Assembly: GCF_900104135.1 (NCBI RefSeq)
Contig: NZ_FNIV01000013.1
Location: forward strand, 33,434 to 97,433
Direction: 5' to 3'
Length of the DNA: 64,000 nucleotides
Origin: Halomonas shengliensis
Lineage (GTDB): Bacteria > Pseudomonadota > Gammaproteobacteria > Pseudomonadales > Halomonadaceae
Shown: piece after piece, positions 6,943-15,606 of the stretch
Numbering within the stretch: position 1 is the stretch's first letter
How the letters are laid out: every line of letters starts with the position of its first letter
Translations under genes and position numbers: made by a program
The notes under the pieces: model-generated
Told to the model about the DNA's origin: nothing
The model's input: only the letters and a program-made list of their open reading frames with translations
The model's database searches: none

Positions 6943-9891
6943 ATGAGCGACTTCTCCCCCGGCCAGCGCTGGATCAGCGATGGCGAGGCCGAACTCGGCC
7001 TGGGCACCATCCTCAGCTGCGATGCGCGCAGCGTCACCGTCCTGTTCGGCGCCAGCCAGGAAACCCGCACCTACAGCAGCCGCCAGGCGCCGCTGACCCG
7101 GGTGGCCTTCGGCAGCGGCGACCGCATCCGCGCCGCCGAGGGCTGGACGCTGACCGTCGACGACACCAAGGAGGTCGACGGCCTGGTGGTCTACATCGGC
7201 GAGGACGACCAGGGCGAGCTGCGCGAGTTGCCCGAGGCGCGCCTCGCCGACAGCATGCAGTTCGACCAGGCCCGCGACCGCCTGCTCACCGGCCAGGTCA
7301 ACCGCAACGACTGGTTCGACCTGCGCTTCCGCACCCTGCACCACTACCACCGCGTGGAGCAGAACCCGGCGCTGGGCCTGGCCGGACCGCGCATCGACCT
7401 GATCCCCCACCAGCTCTACATCGCCGACGAGGTGGCCCGGCGCCACGCCCCGCGGGTGCTGCTGGCCGACGAGGTCGGGCTGGGCAAGACCATCGAGGCG
7501 GGCCTGATCCTGCACCGCCTGTTGCTCACCGGCCGCGCCGAGCGGGCGCTGATCCTGGTGCCGGCGAGCCTCACCCACCAGTGGCTGGTGGAGCTGCTGC
7601 GCCGCTTCGCCCTGGAGGTGACCCTGCTCGACGAGCAGCAGAGCCAGGCCCACGGCGAGGGCAACCCCTTCGAGGCCGGCCAGCTGGTGCTGGCGAGCCA
7701 GGACTGGCTGTTCGCCAACCCCCACCGCCAGGCCCAGGCCGCGGCCTGCGACTGGGACCTGCTGATCGTCGACGAGGCCCACCACCTCGACTGGAGCGAG
7801 GAGCAGGTGGGTCCCGGCTACGCCTGCGTGGAGCGTCTGGCCGCCGACAGCGAGGGGGTGCTGCTGCTCACCGCCACCCCGGAGCAGATGGGCCTCGAGA
7901 GCCACTTCGCCCGCCTGCGCCTGCTCGACCCTGACCGCTACCACAGCCTTGAGGCCTTCCGCGAGGAGGAGGCCCACTACGTGGAGGTGGCCGAGGCGAT
8001 CGACGCCCTGGAGCGGCTGCCCGGCCTGGATGCCGACCGCGCGCGCGTCGCCGCGGTGATCGACGAGCCCGACAGCCTGGCGCTGCTGGATACCCTGGCC
8101 GACCCCGAGCGCGGTGACGATCAGCATGCAGCCGCCCGCGACCAGCTCCGCGACCAGCTGCTCGACCGCCACGGCACCGGCCGCGTGATGTTCCGCAACA
8201 GCCGCCGCCACGTGGGCGGCTTCCCGGAGCGGCGCCTGCATGTCACCGAGCTGGAGCCGCCCGCCGCCTATCGCCGGGTGCTGCGCAAGCTGGCCCGGGA
8301 CGAGGACTACCTCGACGAGCTGTTGATCGAGACCGGCCTCGACCACCCCGAGGTGCTGGTCTACCTGGACGCCATGTACCGCGCCCTGGCCGACGACCCG
8401 CTGAACGGGGAGCCCTGGTGGCAGATCGACCCAAGGGTCAACTGGCTGCTGGAGCGCCTGGCCGACGACGGCGAGGCGGGCCTGGCCGGCGACAAGGTGC
8501 TGGTGATCGCCCACGACGCCGAGACCGCCCAGGGGCTGGCCGAGGCGCTGCGCGTGCTGGGCGGCTACCACGCCCCGGTGTTCCACGAGGGGCTCTCGCT
8601 GGTGGAACGCGACCGCGCCGCCGCGGCCTTTGCCGACGAGGAGGAGGGCTGCCAGGTGCTGGTGTGCTCGGAGATCGGCTCCGAGGGGCGCAACTTCCAG
8701 TTCTGCCGCCACCTGGTGATGTTCGACCTGCCGCTGCACCCTGACCAGCTGGAGCAGCGCATCGGCCGCCTCGACCGCATCGGCCAGCACCACGCCATCG
8801 AGCTCCATGTGCCGGTGTTCGCGGGCAGCCCGGGGGAGAAGCTGCTGCGCTGGTACCGCGACGGCATGGACGCCTTCAGCGCCCCCCACGGCATCGGCAG
8901 CGAGATCCATGACGCCTTCGGCGACGCCCTGGCCGACGCCCTGCTCGACGACGAGAGCCTCGAGGAGGTGGTGACGGAGACCCGGGCGCTGTTCGAGAGC
9001 CGCCTGGCCGAGCGCGATGCCGGCCGCAACCGCCTGCTGGAGCTCAACGCCTGCCGGCACGAGCGGGCCGAGACGGTGGCCGCAGCGATCGGCGAGCTGG
9101 ACGAGGACCGCGCCCTGCCCCGCTACCTGGACCTGGCGCTGGACATCTTCGGCGTCGACAGCCAGGAGCTCGGCGGTGGCATCCAGCACCTGGTGGCGGG
9201 CCCCCAGATGCTCGACGGCCTGCCGGGCCTGGCCAAGGGCGAAGAGGGCTTCTCGGCCACCTTCTCGCGCAGCCGAGCGCTGGCCCGGGACGACGTCCAG
9301 CGTCTCTCCTGGGAGCACCCCGTGGTGCGCGAGATGATGGGGCGCATCCTCGACGGCACCATGGGCAACACGGCGCTCGCCCTGCTCAAGCACCCGGCGC
9401 TGCCCGCCGGGCGGGTGATGGTGGAGCTGATCTACCGCACCCACTGCCCGGCGCCCCGCAAGCTGCACCTCAACCGCTTCCTGCCGCCCACCGCGGTGCG
9501 CGTGCTGCTCGACGAGTCCGGCGCCAACCTCACCGACAAGATCTCCTTCACCGGGCTCTCCAAGAACCTGCAGAAGGTCAAGAAGGCGATGGCCCGGGAC
9601 CTGATCCGCAGCCGCCTGGAGGTGCTGCGCGAGCTGCTCGACCGCGGCGAGGGCGAGGCGGAGCGCGAGCTGCCCTCCATCGTCGAGGCGGCCCAGGTGC
9701 GCATGCGCGACGAGCTGGATGGCGAGCTGGCGCGCCTCACCGCCCTGGCGCGGCGCAACCCGGCGGTGCGCGAGGCGGAGCTCACCGCGCTGCGCGAGGA
9801 GCGCGGCGCCCTGGATGCGGCCATCGAGGGGGCACGGCTGCGCCTGGACGCCGTACGGGTCATCGTCACGGTGGGCGACGAGACGCGCTAG
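6943..9891 (+). CDS. rapA: RNA polymerase-associated Swi2/Snf2 ATPase RapA
   Basis: 982 residues (E. coli RapA has 968). RapA is a double-stranded-DNA translocase bound to RNA polymerase that aids polymerase recycling. The N-terminal Tudor-like region starts MSDFSPGQRWISDGEAELGLG. Helicase motif I ADEVGLGKTIEAGL lies near residue 176, DEAH at 277-280, TATPEQM follows, and motif VI QLEQRIGRLDRIGQ is present. The C-terminal RapA-specific region is complete. Its stop codon shares bases with that of the convergent epimerase gene (CTAG). Confidence 0.97.
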   Translation: MSDFSPGQRWISDGEAELGLGTILSCDARSVTVLFGASQETRTYSSRQAPLTRVAFGSGDRIRAAEGWTLTVDDTKEVDGLVVYIGEDDQGELRELPEARLADSMQFDQARDRLLTGQVNRNDWFDLRFRTLHHYHRVEQNPALGLAGPRIDLIPHQLYIADEVARRHAPRVLLADEVGLGKTIEAGLILHRLLLTGRAERALILVPASLTHQWLVELLRRFALEVTLLDEQQSQAHGEGNPFEAGQLVLASQDWLFANPHRQAQAAACDWDLLIVDEAHHLDWSEEQVGPGYACVERLAADSEGVLLLTATPEQMGLESHFARLRLLDPDRYHSLEAFREEEAHYVEVAEAIDALERLPGLDADRARVAAVIDEPDSLALLDTLADPERGDDQHAAARDQLRDQLLDRHGTGRVMFRNSRRHVGGFPERRLHVTELEPPAAYRRVLRKLARDEDYLDELLIETGLDHPEVLVYLDAMYRALADDPLNGEPWWQIDPRVNWLLERLADDGEAGLAGDKVLVIAHDAETAQGLAEALRVLGGYHAPVFHEGLSLVERDRAAAAFADEEEGCQVLVCSEIGSEGRNFQFCRHLVMFDLPLHPDQLEQRIGRLDRIGQHHAIELHVPVFAGSPGEKLLRWYRDGMDAFSAPHGIGSEIHDAFGDALADALLDDESLEEVVTETRALFESRLAERDAGRNRLLELNACRHERAETVAAAIGELDEDRALPRYLDLALDIFGVDSQELGGGIQHLVAGPQMLDGLPGLAKGEEGFSATFSRSRALARDDVQRLSWEHPVVREMMGRILDGTMGNTALALLKHPALPAGRVMVELIYRTHCPAPRKLHLNRFLPPTAVRVLLDESGANLTDKISFTGLSKNLQKVKKAMARDLIRSRLEVLRELLDRGEGEAERELPSIVEAAQVRMRDELDGELARLTALARRNPAVREAELTALREERGALDAAIEGARLRLDAVRVIVTVGDETR

Positions 9892-10793
9892 CCCAGGATA
9901 TCGGCCAGGGCGGCCTCCAGCGTCTCGAACTTGAATTCGAAGCCGGCCTCCTGGAGCCGCTTCGGGCGCATGTCGGCACCGGTCAGCAGCAGCCGGGCCA
10001 TCTCGCCGAAGGCGGTCTCCAGCACGATGGCGGGTACCGGGAAGAGCGCCGGACGCCCCAGCTGCTTCGCCAGGGTGCGGGTGAACTCGGCATTGGTGAC
10101 CGGACGGGGCGCGCTGCCGTTGAAGGCGCCCTCGAGGTCGTCGCGCTCGAGCAGGAAAAGGATGGCACGCACCAGGTCCTCGCGGTGGATCCAGGGCATG
10201 AACTGCTTACCCGTGCCGAAGCGCCCGCCCAGCCCCAGCCTGAAGGGGGGCAGCATCTTCTGGAGGCTGCCGCCGCCCTGGTCCAGCACCAGGCCGATGC
10301 GCAGCCGTGCGACCCGCACCCCGAAGGCCTCGGCCTCGCCGGCGGCCTCCTCCCAGCGCCGACAGAGGCGGTGGGCGAACTCGTCGTGGGGTGGCGTCTC
10401 CTCGCTCACCTCGCGGTCCCCCTGGTCCCCGTAGTAACCCATGGCCGAGGCCGAGACCAGCACCCCGGGCACCCGCGCACCGGTCTGCTGGAGCTGCTCG
10501 CAGAGGCCGACCAGCTCACGGGTGGCATTGAGCCGCGAGTCGAGCAGTTTCTCCTTCTGGCTGTCGCTCCAGCGCTTGGCGGCGATGGACTCCCCGGCCA
10601 GGTTGACCAGGGCATCGGGGGGCGTGTCGACGAAGTCCAACGCCGAGCGACGCACGTCGACGCCCTCGGGCAGCCGGCGCCGCGCGGCCTCGGGATCCCG
10701 CGAGACCACCTGCACCCGGTGCCCCGCCTCGGCCAGCCGCGGGCATAGCCGCTGGCCCACGAATCCGCTCCCTCCGGTGATCAGCACGCGCAT
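9888..10793 (-). CDS. TIGR01777/YfcH-type NAD-dependent epimerase family protein
   Basis: 301-residue extended-SDR protein starting MRVLITGGSGFVGQRL, a Rossmann GGxGFxG motif, with LVNLAGESIAAKRWS and SASAMGYYGDQGD as family signatures and a C-terminal DUF1731-like part (RPKRLQEAGFEFKF). The substrate is unknown. GAGGAGA precedes the ATG. It is divergent from the photolyase operon with only 84 bases between, so both probably share the T(G/A)TACA operator; members of this family often neighbour photolyase/LitR genes. It overlaps rapA by 4 bases, tail to tail. Confidence 0.9.
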   Translation of the reverse strand: MRVLITGGSGFVGQRLCPRLAEAGHRVQVVSRDPEAARRRLPEGVDVRRSALDFVDTPPDALVNLAGESIAAKRWSDSQKEKLLDSRLNATRELVGLCEQLQQTGARVPGVLVSASAMGYYGDQGDREVSEETPPHDEFAHRLCRRWEEAAGEAEAFGVRVARLRIGLVLDQGGGSLQKMLPPFRLGLGGRFGTGKQFMPWIHREDLVRAILFLLERDDLEGAFNGSAPRPVTNAEFTRTLAKQLGRPALFPVPAIVLETAFGEMARLLLTGADMRPKRLQEAGFEFKFETLEAALADILG

Positions 10794-10820
10794 CTGGGTC
10801 TCCTCGTATCCGCGATGAGT

Positions 10821-10837
10821 TATACAGCTGTTGTACA
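10821..10837 (+). promoter_or_regulatory. tandem T(G/A)TACA boxes, putative LitR/CarH operator
   Basis: TATACA (10821-10826) and TGTACA (10832-10837) are direct repeats with start points exactly 11 bp apart, the spacing and TnTACA core known for operators of CarH/LitR MerR-type light regulators. They sit in the 84-bp divergent promoter. TATAAC on the minus strand (10819-10824), a possible -10 for the epimerase gene, overlaps one box; TAGTCT (10845-10850) may be the -10 for the operon. The regulator gene is the second gene of that operon, so autorepression is a reasonable model. Confidence 0.6.
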
Positions 10838-10877
10838 CTTCTGCTAGTCTAGCGGAAAACCATCCAGCGAGGGTGCC

Positions 10878-11963
10878 ATGACCCAGCCCCACCAGCCTAC
10901 CGCCATCATCGGTGCCGGCATCGCCGGCCTGGCCTGCGCCCGAGTCCTCGATGCCGCCGGCCTCCCGGTCACCCTGTTCGACAAGGGGCGCGGCCCGGGC
11001 GGAAGGATGTCGAGCCGACGACTGCCCGAGGCAACCCTCGACCTCGGCGCCCAGTTCCTGAGTGTGCGCGACGCCACCTTCGCTGCGGCCGTGGAGGGGT
11101 GGCGCGCGGCGGGCTGCCTGGCCGAGTGGCCCACCTCGCTGTGGTCCGTCGACGAGCAGGGCTGGCGGCGTCATCGTGACGACCTGACGCGCCTGTGCGG
11201 CACGCCACGCATGAGCGCCCTGCCCCGCCACCTGGCGGAGGGCCTCGACCTGCGCCTGGCGACCCGCATCGCAGGCCTTGAGCGCGATGCCCGGGGGTGG
11301 TGGCTGGTGGACGCCGAGGACCAGCGCCACGGCCCCTTCGCCCGGGTGGTGGTCAGCGCTCCCGGCCCCCAGGCTGAGGCACTGGTGGAGCCCCACGACA
11401 CCGCCCTCGCCGAGGCCTGCGCGGCGGTGATCCAGCGCCCCTGCTGGGCCGCCTGGGCGGTGTTCGACGAGCCCCTGGCGGCGCCCCCGGGCGTCGATGA
11501 CGACTGGCAGGCGGTACGAATGAATGCGCCGGCCCTGCGCTTCGCGGTACGCAACCACCTCAAGCCGGGGCGCGGCGACCAGCCCGAGAGCCTGACCCTG
11601 CTGGCCAACCTGGAGTGGAGCCAGGCGCGCCTTGAGGATGGCCCCGAGACCGTCGCCGAGGCGCTGCTCGACGCCTTCCGTCGCGCCCTGCCCGGCGGCG
11701 AGCTGCCCGAGCCTGTGGCCATGGGCGCCCACCGCTGGCGCTACGCCCAGCCCGACGTCTTCGCCGCCGGCGAGGCGGTCAATGTCGACTACCGCCTCTC
11801 GGCCAGCGGCCTGGCGCTGTGCGGCGACGGCTGGCGCGGCCCGCGCATCGAGGACGCCTGGCTCTCCGGCCACCACCTGGGCGAGGCCCTGGCCGCCGAG
11901 GCTAACCGCCCCCCTTTCCCCACCCCTGATGCATCACGCCGCAAAGGACATCCTGCGCCATGA
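10878..11963 (+). CDS. renalase-like FAD/NAD(P)-binding oxidoreductase
   Basis: 361 residues. N-terminal dinucleotide-binding motif AIIGAGIAGLACARVL, then FDKGRGPGGRMSSRR and LDLGAQFLSVRD, typical of bacterial renalase-like flavoproteins, and a C-terminal FAD contact region GLALCGDGWRGPRIEDAWLSG. The substrate is unknown; some relatives oxidise dihydropyridine isomers of NAD(P)H. First gene of the photolyase operon, its last four bases overlapping the regulator start (ATGA). RBS GAGGGT lies before the ATG. Confidence 0.85.
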   Translation: MTQPHQPTAIIGAGIAGLACARVLDAAGLPVTLFDKGRGPGGRMSSRRLPEATLDLGAQFLSVRDATFAAAVEGWRAAGCLAEWPTSLWSVDEQGWRRHRDDLTRLCGTPRMSALPRHLAEGLDLRLATRIAGLERDARGWWLVDAEDQRHGPFARVVVSAPGPQAEALVEPHDTALAEACAAVIQRPCWAAWAVFDEPLAAPPGVDDDWQAVRMNAPALRFAVRNHLKPGRGDQPESLTLLANLEWSQARLEDGPETVAEALLDAFRRALPGGELPEPVAMGAHRWRYAQPDVFAAGEAVNVDYRLSASGLALCGDGWRGPRIEDAWLSGHHLGEALAAEANRPPFPTPDASRRKGHPAP

Positions 11964-12880
11964 ATGATTCGGCCCAGCACGGCGGCGAGACCCCGCTCTA
12001 CCCCATCCGCGAGGTCTCGCGCCTCACCGGCGTCAACTCCGTGACCCTGCGCGCCTGGGAGCGCCGCTACGGTTTGATCCAACCGCGCCGCACCCCCAAG
12101 GGCCACCGCCTCTACGCCCGCGAGGACATCGAGCGGGTCGAGCAGATCCTGCAGTGGCTCAACCGCGGCGTGCCGGTGAGCCAGGTGCGCGAGCTGCTCG
12201 ACCGCCCCGCCGTCGAACCCGAGGCACCGCCCCCCGACCCCAGCGACTGGCCGGCCCAGCGAGAGCGGCTGGTGGCCGCCGTCGAGGCCCTGGACCTGGG
12301 ACGCCTGGAGACCCTCTACACCCAGTCGCTGGCGCTCTACCCGGTGGCTACCTGCGTGGCCGAGCTGTGGGCCCCGGCGCTGCGCGAGCTGGAGGAGCGC
12401 TGGGGCGACGAGCGCCTGGGCAACGCCCTGCAGCGCCACACCCTGGAGGCCTTCCTGCGCACCCGCATCGGCATGCGCCTCTACCACGCCGAGGCACGCG
12501 CCAGCGGCCCGGTACTGCTGGCGATGCCACTGCCCGAGGACCCCGGCACGCTGTGGCTGCAGCTGGCCGCCCTGCTGGCCGGCGAGCACGGCCTGCGGGT
12601 GCGGCTGTTCGATGCGCCGCTGCCGCTGGGCGAGCTGCCCCTGGCGGTGGAGCGCCTGGGTGGCGCCGGGGTGCTGCTGGCCGGCAGCCATGCCGGGCGC
12701 ACCGACCTGATGCGCCGCCAGCTGCCGCGCCTGGCCGAGCTGCTGGAGGTGCCGCTGGGGCTGTGCGGCCCGGTGGCGCGCATCCGCGAGGGCGAGCTCG
12801 AGGCGAGCGGTGTGGCGGTGCTCGGCGACGACCTGGACGAGGCGGTCTCCCGCCTGCAGACCCTGCTTCCCCCCGCCTGA
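11960..12880 (+). CDS. litR: MerR-family regulator of the LitR/CarH type
   Basis: 306 residues. The MerR winged helix-turn-helix at about residues 12-82 (YPIREVSRLTGVNSVTLRAWERRYGL, split by the helix break) is nearly canonical for CarH/LitR. Residues about 95-300 resemble the four-helix cap plus cobalamin-binding fold. The cap tryptophan motif (RWGDERLGNALQRH) is present but altered. The expected E-x-H lower-axial ligand site reads LPEDPGTLW, so the cobalt-binding histidine is missing. This fits LitR proteins that do not sense light through adenosylcobalamin. Likely represses its own operon at the T(G/A)TACA boxes. The symbol is by resemblance only. Confidence 0.82.
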   Translation: MNDSAQHGGETPLYPIREVSRLTGVNSVTLRAWERRYGLIQPRRTPKGHRLYAREDIERVEQILQWLNRGVPVSQVRELLDRPAVEPEAPPPDPSDWPAQRERLVAAVEALDLGRLETLYTQSLALYPVATCVAELWAPALRELEERWGDERLGNALQRHTLEAFLRTRIGMRLYHAEARASGPVLLAMPLPEDPGTLWLQLAALLAGEHGLRVRLFDAPLPLGELPLAVERLGGAGVLLAGSHAGRTDLMRRQLPRLAELLEVPLGLCGPVARIREGELEASGVAVLGDDLDEAVSRLQTLLPPA

Positions 12881-12890
12881 CGGAGCGGCC

Positions 12891-14306
12891 ATGACCCCGA
12901 CCCTGATGTGGTTCAGAAGCGACCTGCGCCTGCACGACAACCGCGCCCTGGCCGCCGCGGCGCAGCGCGGCCCGGTGGTGGCGGTATACCTGCGCGCCCT
13001 GCCCCACTGGCGGCGCCACGGCCACGGCGCCAACCCGCTCGACTTCCGCGCCCGCGGCGTGGCGGCGCTGAAGGAGGGCCTCGAGGGCCTCAACATCCCG
13101 CTGCTGCATCGCGACATCGACGACTTCGCCGAGGCCCCCGCGGCGCTGCTGGCCATCGCCCGGGAGACCGGCGCCGAGGCCCTGCACTTCAACCGCGAGT
13201 ACCCGGTGGATGAGCTCGCCCGGGACGCCGCGGTGGTCGAGGCCTTCGAGGAGGCCGGTCTCAGCGCCACCGGGCACCATGACGCCGTGGCCTTCGCCCC
13301 GGGGGAACTGCTCACCGGCAAGGGCGACTACTACGGGGTCTTCACCCCCTTCGCCAGGGCCTGGCATCGCCGGCTCGACGCCGAACGCCTGGCGCTCAGC
13401 GAGGCCCCTTCCCCCCAGGCACCCACCGGGGTCGACAGCGACCCGCTGCCGAGCCTGCCGGCGCTTTCGGACACCCCCATCGACGGCCGCCAGTGGCCCG
13501 CCGGCGAGGCGCCGGCCGCCGACCGCCTGGAGCGCTTCCTGCGCTTCCGCGGCCGCCACTACGCCCGCCAGCGGGACTTCCCGGCCGTGCGCGGCACCAG
13601 CGAGCTCTCCCCCTACCTGGCGCTGGGCATGATCTCCCACCGCCAGTGCCTGCAGGCGGTGCTGGCCGAGAACGATGGCCGCCTGGCCGAGGGCGACGAG
13701 GGCCTGGTCGCCTGGGTCAACGAGCTGGTGTGGCGGGAGTTCTACCGCCACGTGGCGGTGGGCTTCCCGCGGGTCTGTCGCCACCGCGCCTTCCAGCGCC
13801 ATACCGAGGCGCTGGCCTGGCGCGACGACGAGGAGGGCTTCGCCGCCTGGTGCGAGGGGCGCACCGGCTACCCCATCGTCGACGCCGCCATGCGCCAGCT
13901 GGTCGCCACAGGCTGGATGCACAACCGCCTGCGCATGATCACCGCCATGTTCCTCGCCAAGCACCTGCTGATCGACTGGCGGCGCGGCGAGGCCTTCTTC
14001 CTGCGCCACCTGGTGGACGGCGAGTTCTGCGCCAACAACGGCGGCTGGCAGTGGGCCGCCTCCACCGGCACCGACGCCGCCCCCTACTTCCGCATCTTCA
14101 ACCCCACCACCCAGTCGCAGCGCTTCGACCCCGACGGCCGCTTCCTCGCCGAGTGGCTGCCGGAACTCGCCGCGCTGCCGGCGAAGGCGCGCCACGCCCC
14201 GCCCCGCGACCTGCTCGGCGACACCGGCTACCCGGCGCCCATCGTCGACCACAAGGCGGCCCGCGCCCGCGCCCTGGACGCCTTCAAGGCCCTGAACCGC
14301 GACTGA
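12891..14306 (+). CDS. phrB: deoxyribodipyrimidine (CPD) photolyase, class I
   Basis: 471-residue blue-light DNA repair enzyme that splits cyclobutane pyrimidine dimers using FADH-. Starts MTPTLMWFRSDLRLHDNRAL. The FAD-binding half carries ELVWREFYRH, MHNRLRM, and NGGWQWAASTGTDAAPYFRIFNP, with the conserved tryptophans of the electron-transfer chain. The ATG at 12891 follows the regulator gene by 10 bases; the longer open frame upstream lies inside that gene. Co-transcription with a LitR-type regulator suggests light-induced expression. Confidence 0.97.
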   Translation: MTPTLMWFRSDLRLHDNRALAAAAQRGPVVAVYLRALPHWRRHGHGANPLDFRARGVAALKEGLEGLNIPLLHRDIDDFAEAPAALLAIARETGAEALHFNREYPVDELARDAAVVEAFEEAGLSATGHHDAVAFAPGELLTGKGDYYGVFTPFARAWHRRLDAERLALSEAPSPQAPTGVDSDPLPSLPALSDTPIDGRQWPAGEAPAADRLERFLRFRGRHYARQRDFPAVRGTSELSPYLALGMISHRQCLQAVLAENDGRLAEGDEGLVAWVNELVWREFYRHVAVGFPRVCRHRAFQRHTEALAWRDDEEGFAAWCEGRTGYPIVDAAMRQLVATGWMHNRLRMITAMFLAKHLLIDWRRGEAFFLRHLVDGEFCANNGGWQWAASTGTDAAPYFRIFNPTTQSQRFDPDGRFLAEWLPELAALPAKARHAPPRDLLGDTGYPAPIVDHKAARARALDAFKALNRD

Positions 14307-14335
14307 CAGGGGCGACCGAGCCCCGGAGACCCGCC

Positions 14336-14776
14336 ATGCCCGCCGATCCCCAGCTGGAGGCCTTCTTCGCCTTCTTCAATAAGCTCGACAAAAGCTGTAC
14401 AAATAAGCTCTACGAGTTCTATACTCCCGATGTCGTCTTCCAGGATCCGCTGCACCGGATCGAGGGCGCAGAGGCGCTGGAGCGGTACTTCGCCACCTTG
14501 TACAGCAACGTGACAGCATGCCGCTTCGACTTCCACAAGCGGCAGCGCAGCGGCCGGGAGGCCTTCGCCACCTGGACCCTGCACCTGGCCCACCCGCGCC
14601 TCGCGGGCGGCAGGGAGTACACGGTCGAGGGATGTTCCCGCCTGACCTTCGCCGACGACGACAGCGGCCGGGTGGCCCGCCATCGCGACTACTTCGATGC
14701 CGGCGCCCTGCTCTACGAAAGACTGCCGCTGCTGGGCGGCGCCATCCGGCTGCTGAAGCGCCGGCTCGACGCCTGA
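14336..14776 (+). CDS. NTF2/SnoaL-like protein of the photolyase cluster
   Basis: 146 residues. Nuclear-transport-factor-2-like fold suggested by FYTPDVVFQDPLHRIEGAEALERYFATLYSN broken over strand and helix, and a C-terminal region RDYFDAGALLYERLP. Such proteins are regular members of photolyase/cyclopropane-synthase clusters, but their activity is unknown. The first 30 codons are only about 40% GC, far below the neighbours, and contain three 11-base AAGCT-NN-ACRA repeats (see 14381-14425). Follows photolyase by 29 bases. Confidence 0.82.
   Translation: MPADPQLEAFFAFFNKLDKSCTNKLYEFYTPDVVFQDPLHRIEGAEALERYFATLYSNVTACRFDFHKRQRSGREAFATWTLHLAHPRLAGGREYTVEGCSRLTFADDDSGRVARHRDYFDAGALLYERLPLLGGAIRLLKRRLDA
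14381..14425 (+). promoter_or_regulatory. 11-bp repeats and internal promoter-like element inside the NTF2-like gene
   Basis: AAGCTCGACAA (14381-14391) and AAGCTGTACAA (14392-14402) are adjacent 11-bp repeats, and a third copy AAGCTCTACGA starts at 14405. Eleven is not a multiple of three, so protein repetition does not explain the first pair. TGTACA (14396-14401) lies 18 bp before TATACT (14420-14425), a good -10. It could be an internal LitR-controlled promoter for the lipid genes downstream. A further TGTACA lies at 14499-14504. Confidence 0.35.
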
Positions 14777-14823
14777 GGCCATCTGCCCCGGGCACGGCAA
14801 CGACCACCACCCCGGGAGGCCCC

Positions 14824-15606
14824 ATGTCCGACACCCCGCGCACCTGGCTCACCGGCGCCACCTCGGGCATCGGCCGCGCCCTGGCCGAGCGACTGCTGGC
14901 CCGTGGCGAGCGCGTGGCGCTCAGCGGTCGCGACGCCGAGGCGCTGGAGGCCCTGGCGGCGCGCCACCCCAACGCCCTGGTGCTGCCCCTGGACGTCACC
15001 GACCGTGCCGCGGTGCGCGAGGCCGGCGCCCGCCTCGAGGCGGCCTTCGGCGGACTCGACCGGGTGATCCTCAACGCCGGCACCTGCGAATACCTGGCGG
15101 CGAGCGACTTCGACGTGGACCTGGTGGAGCGGGTTTTCGCCCCCAACTTCCATGGCGCCGTCTACTGCATCGACGCGGCCCTGCCGCTGCTGCGCCGCGC
15201 CCGGGCCGAGGGGGGCCGACCGCTGCTCGCCGCCACCTCCAGCGCCGCCGCCTACCTGCCGCTGCCCCGGGCCGAGGCCTACGGCGCCTCCAAGGCGGCG
15301 CTGAGCCACTTCCTGGAGTCGCTGCGCCTCGACCTCGCCGGCGAGGGGATCGACGTCAGCGTGATCCACCCCGGCTTCGTGCGCACCCCGCTCACCGACC
15401 GCAACGACTTCCCGATGCCCATGCGCGTGGAGGTCGACGCGGCCGCCGAGGCGATCCTCAAGGGGCTCGACCGGCGCCGGCTGGACATCCACTTCCCCCG
15501 CCGCTTCACCCTGCTGGTGAAGCTGACGGGCATCCTGCCCGCCGCCCTGCGCTACCGGCTGGGGCGGCGCCTGACGCGGCCCGAGGCCGCCCCGGAGGCC
15601 CGTTGA
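14824..15606 (+). CDS. short-chain dehydrogenase/reductase
   Basis: 260-residue classical SDR: cofactor motif TGATSGIGRALAERLL, NAG motif (ILNAGTCEY), and catalytic Ser...YGASKAA (Tyr-x3-Lys). The C-terminus is basic with a hydrophobic stretch (FTLLVKLTGILPAALRYRLGRRL), suggesting membrane attachment. Presumably acts on a lipid intermediate together with the flavoprotein and methyltransferase that follow; this is inferred from context. Start at 14824 after GGGAGG. Its stop overlaps the next start (TGATG). Confidence 0.88.
   Translation: MSDTPRTWLTGATSGIGRALAERLLARGERVALSGRDAEALEALAARHPNALVLPLDVTDRAAVREAGARLEAAFGGLDRVILNAGTCEYLAASDFDVDLVERVFAPNFHGAVYCIDAALPLLRRARAEGGRPLLAATSSAAAYLPLPRAEAYGASKAALSHFLESLRLDLAGEGIDVSVIHPGFVRTPLTDRNDFPMPMRVEVDAAAEAILKGLDRRRLDIHFPRRFTLLVKLTGILPAALRYRLGRRLTRPEAAPEAR

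Noticed and set aside
6922..9468. Long minus-strand frame opposite rapA
   Set aside because: Shadow of rapA in GC-rich sequence; no motif and no ribosome binding site.
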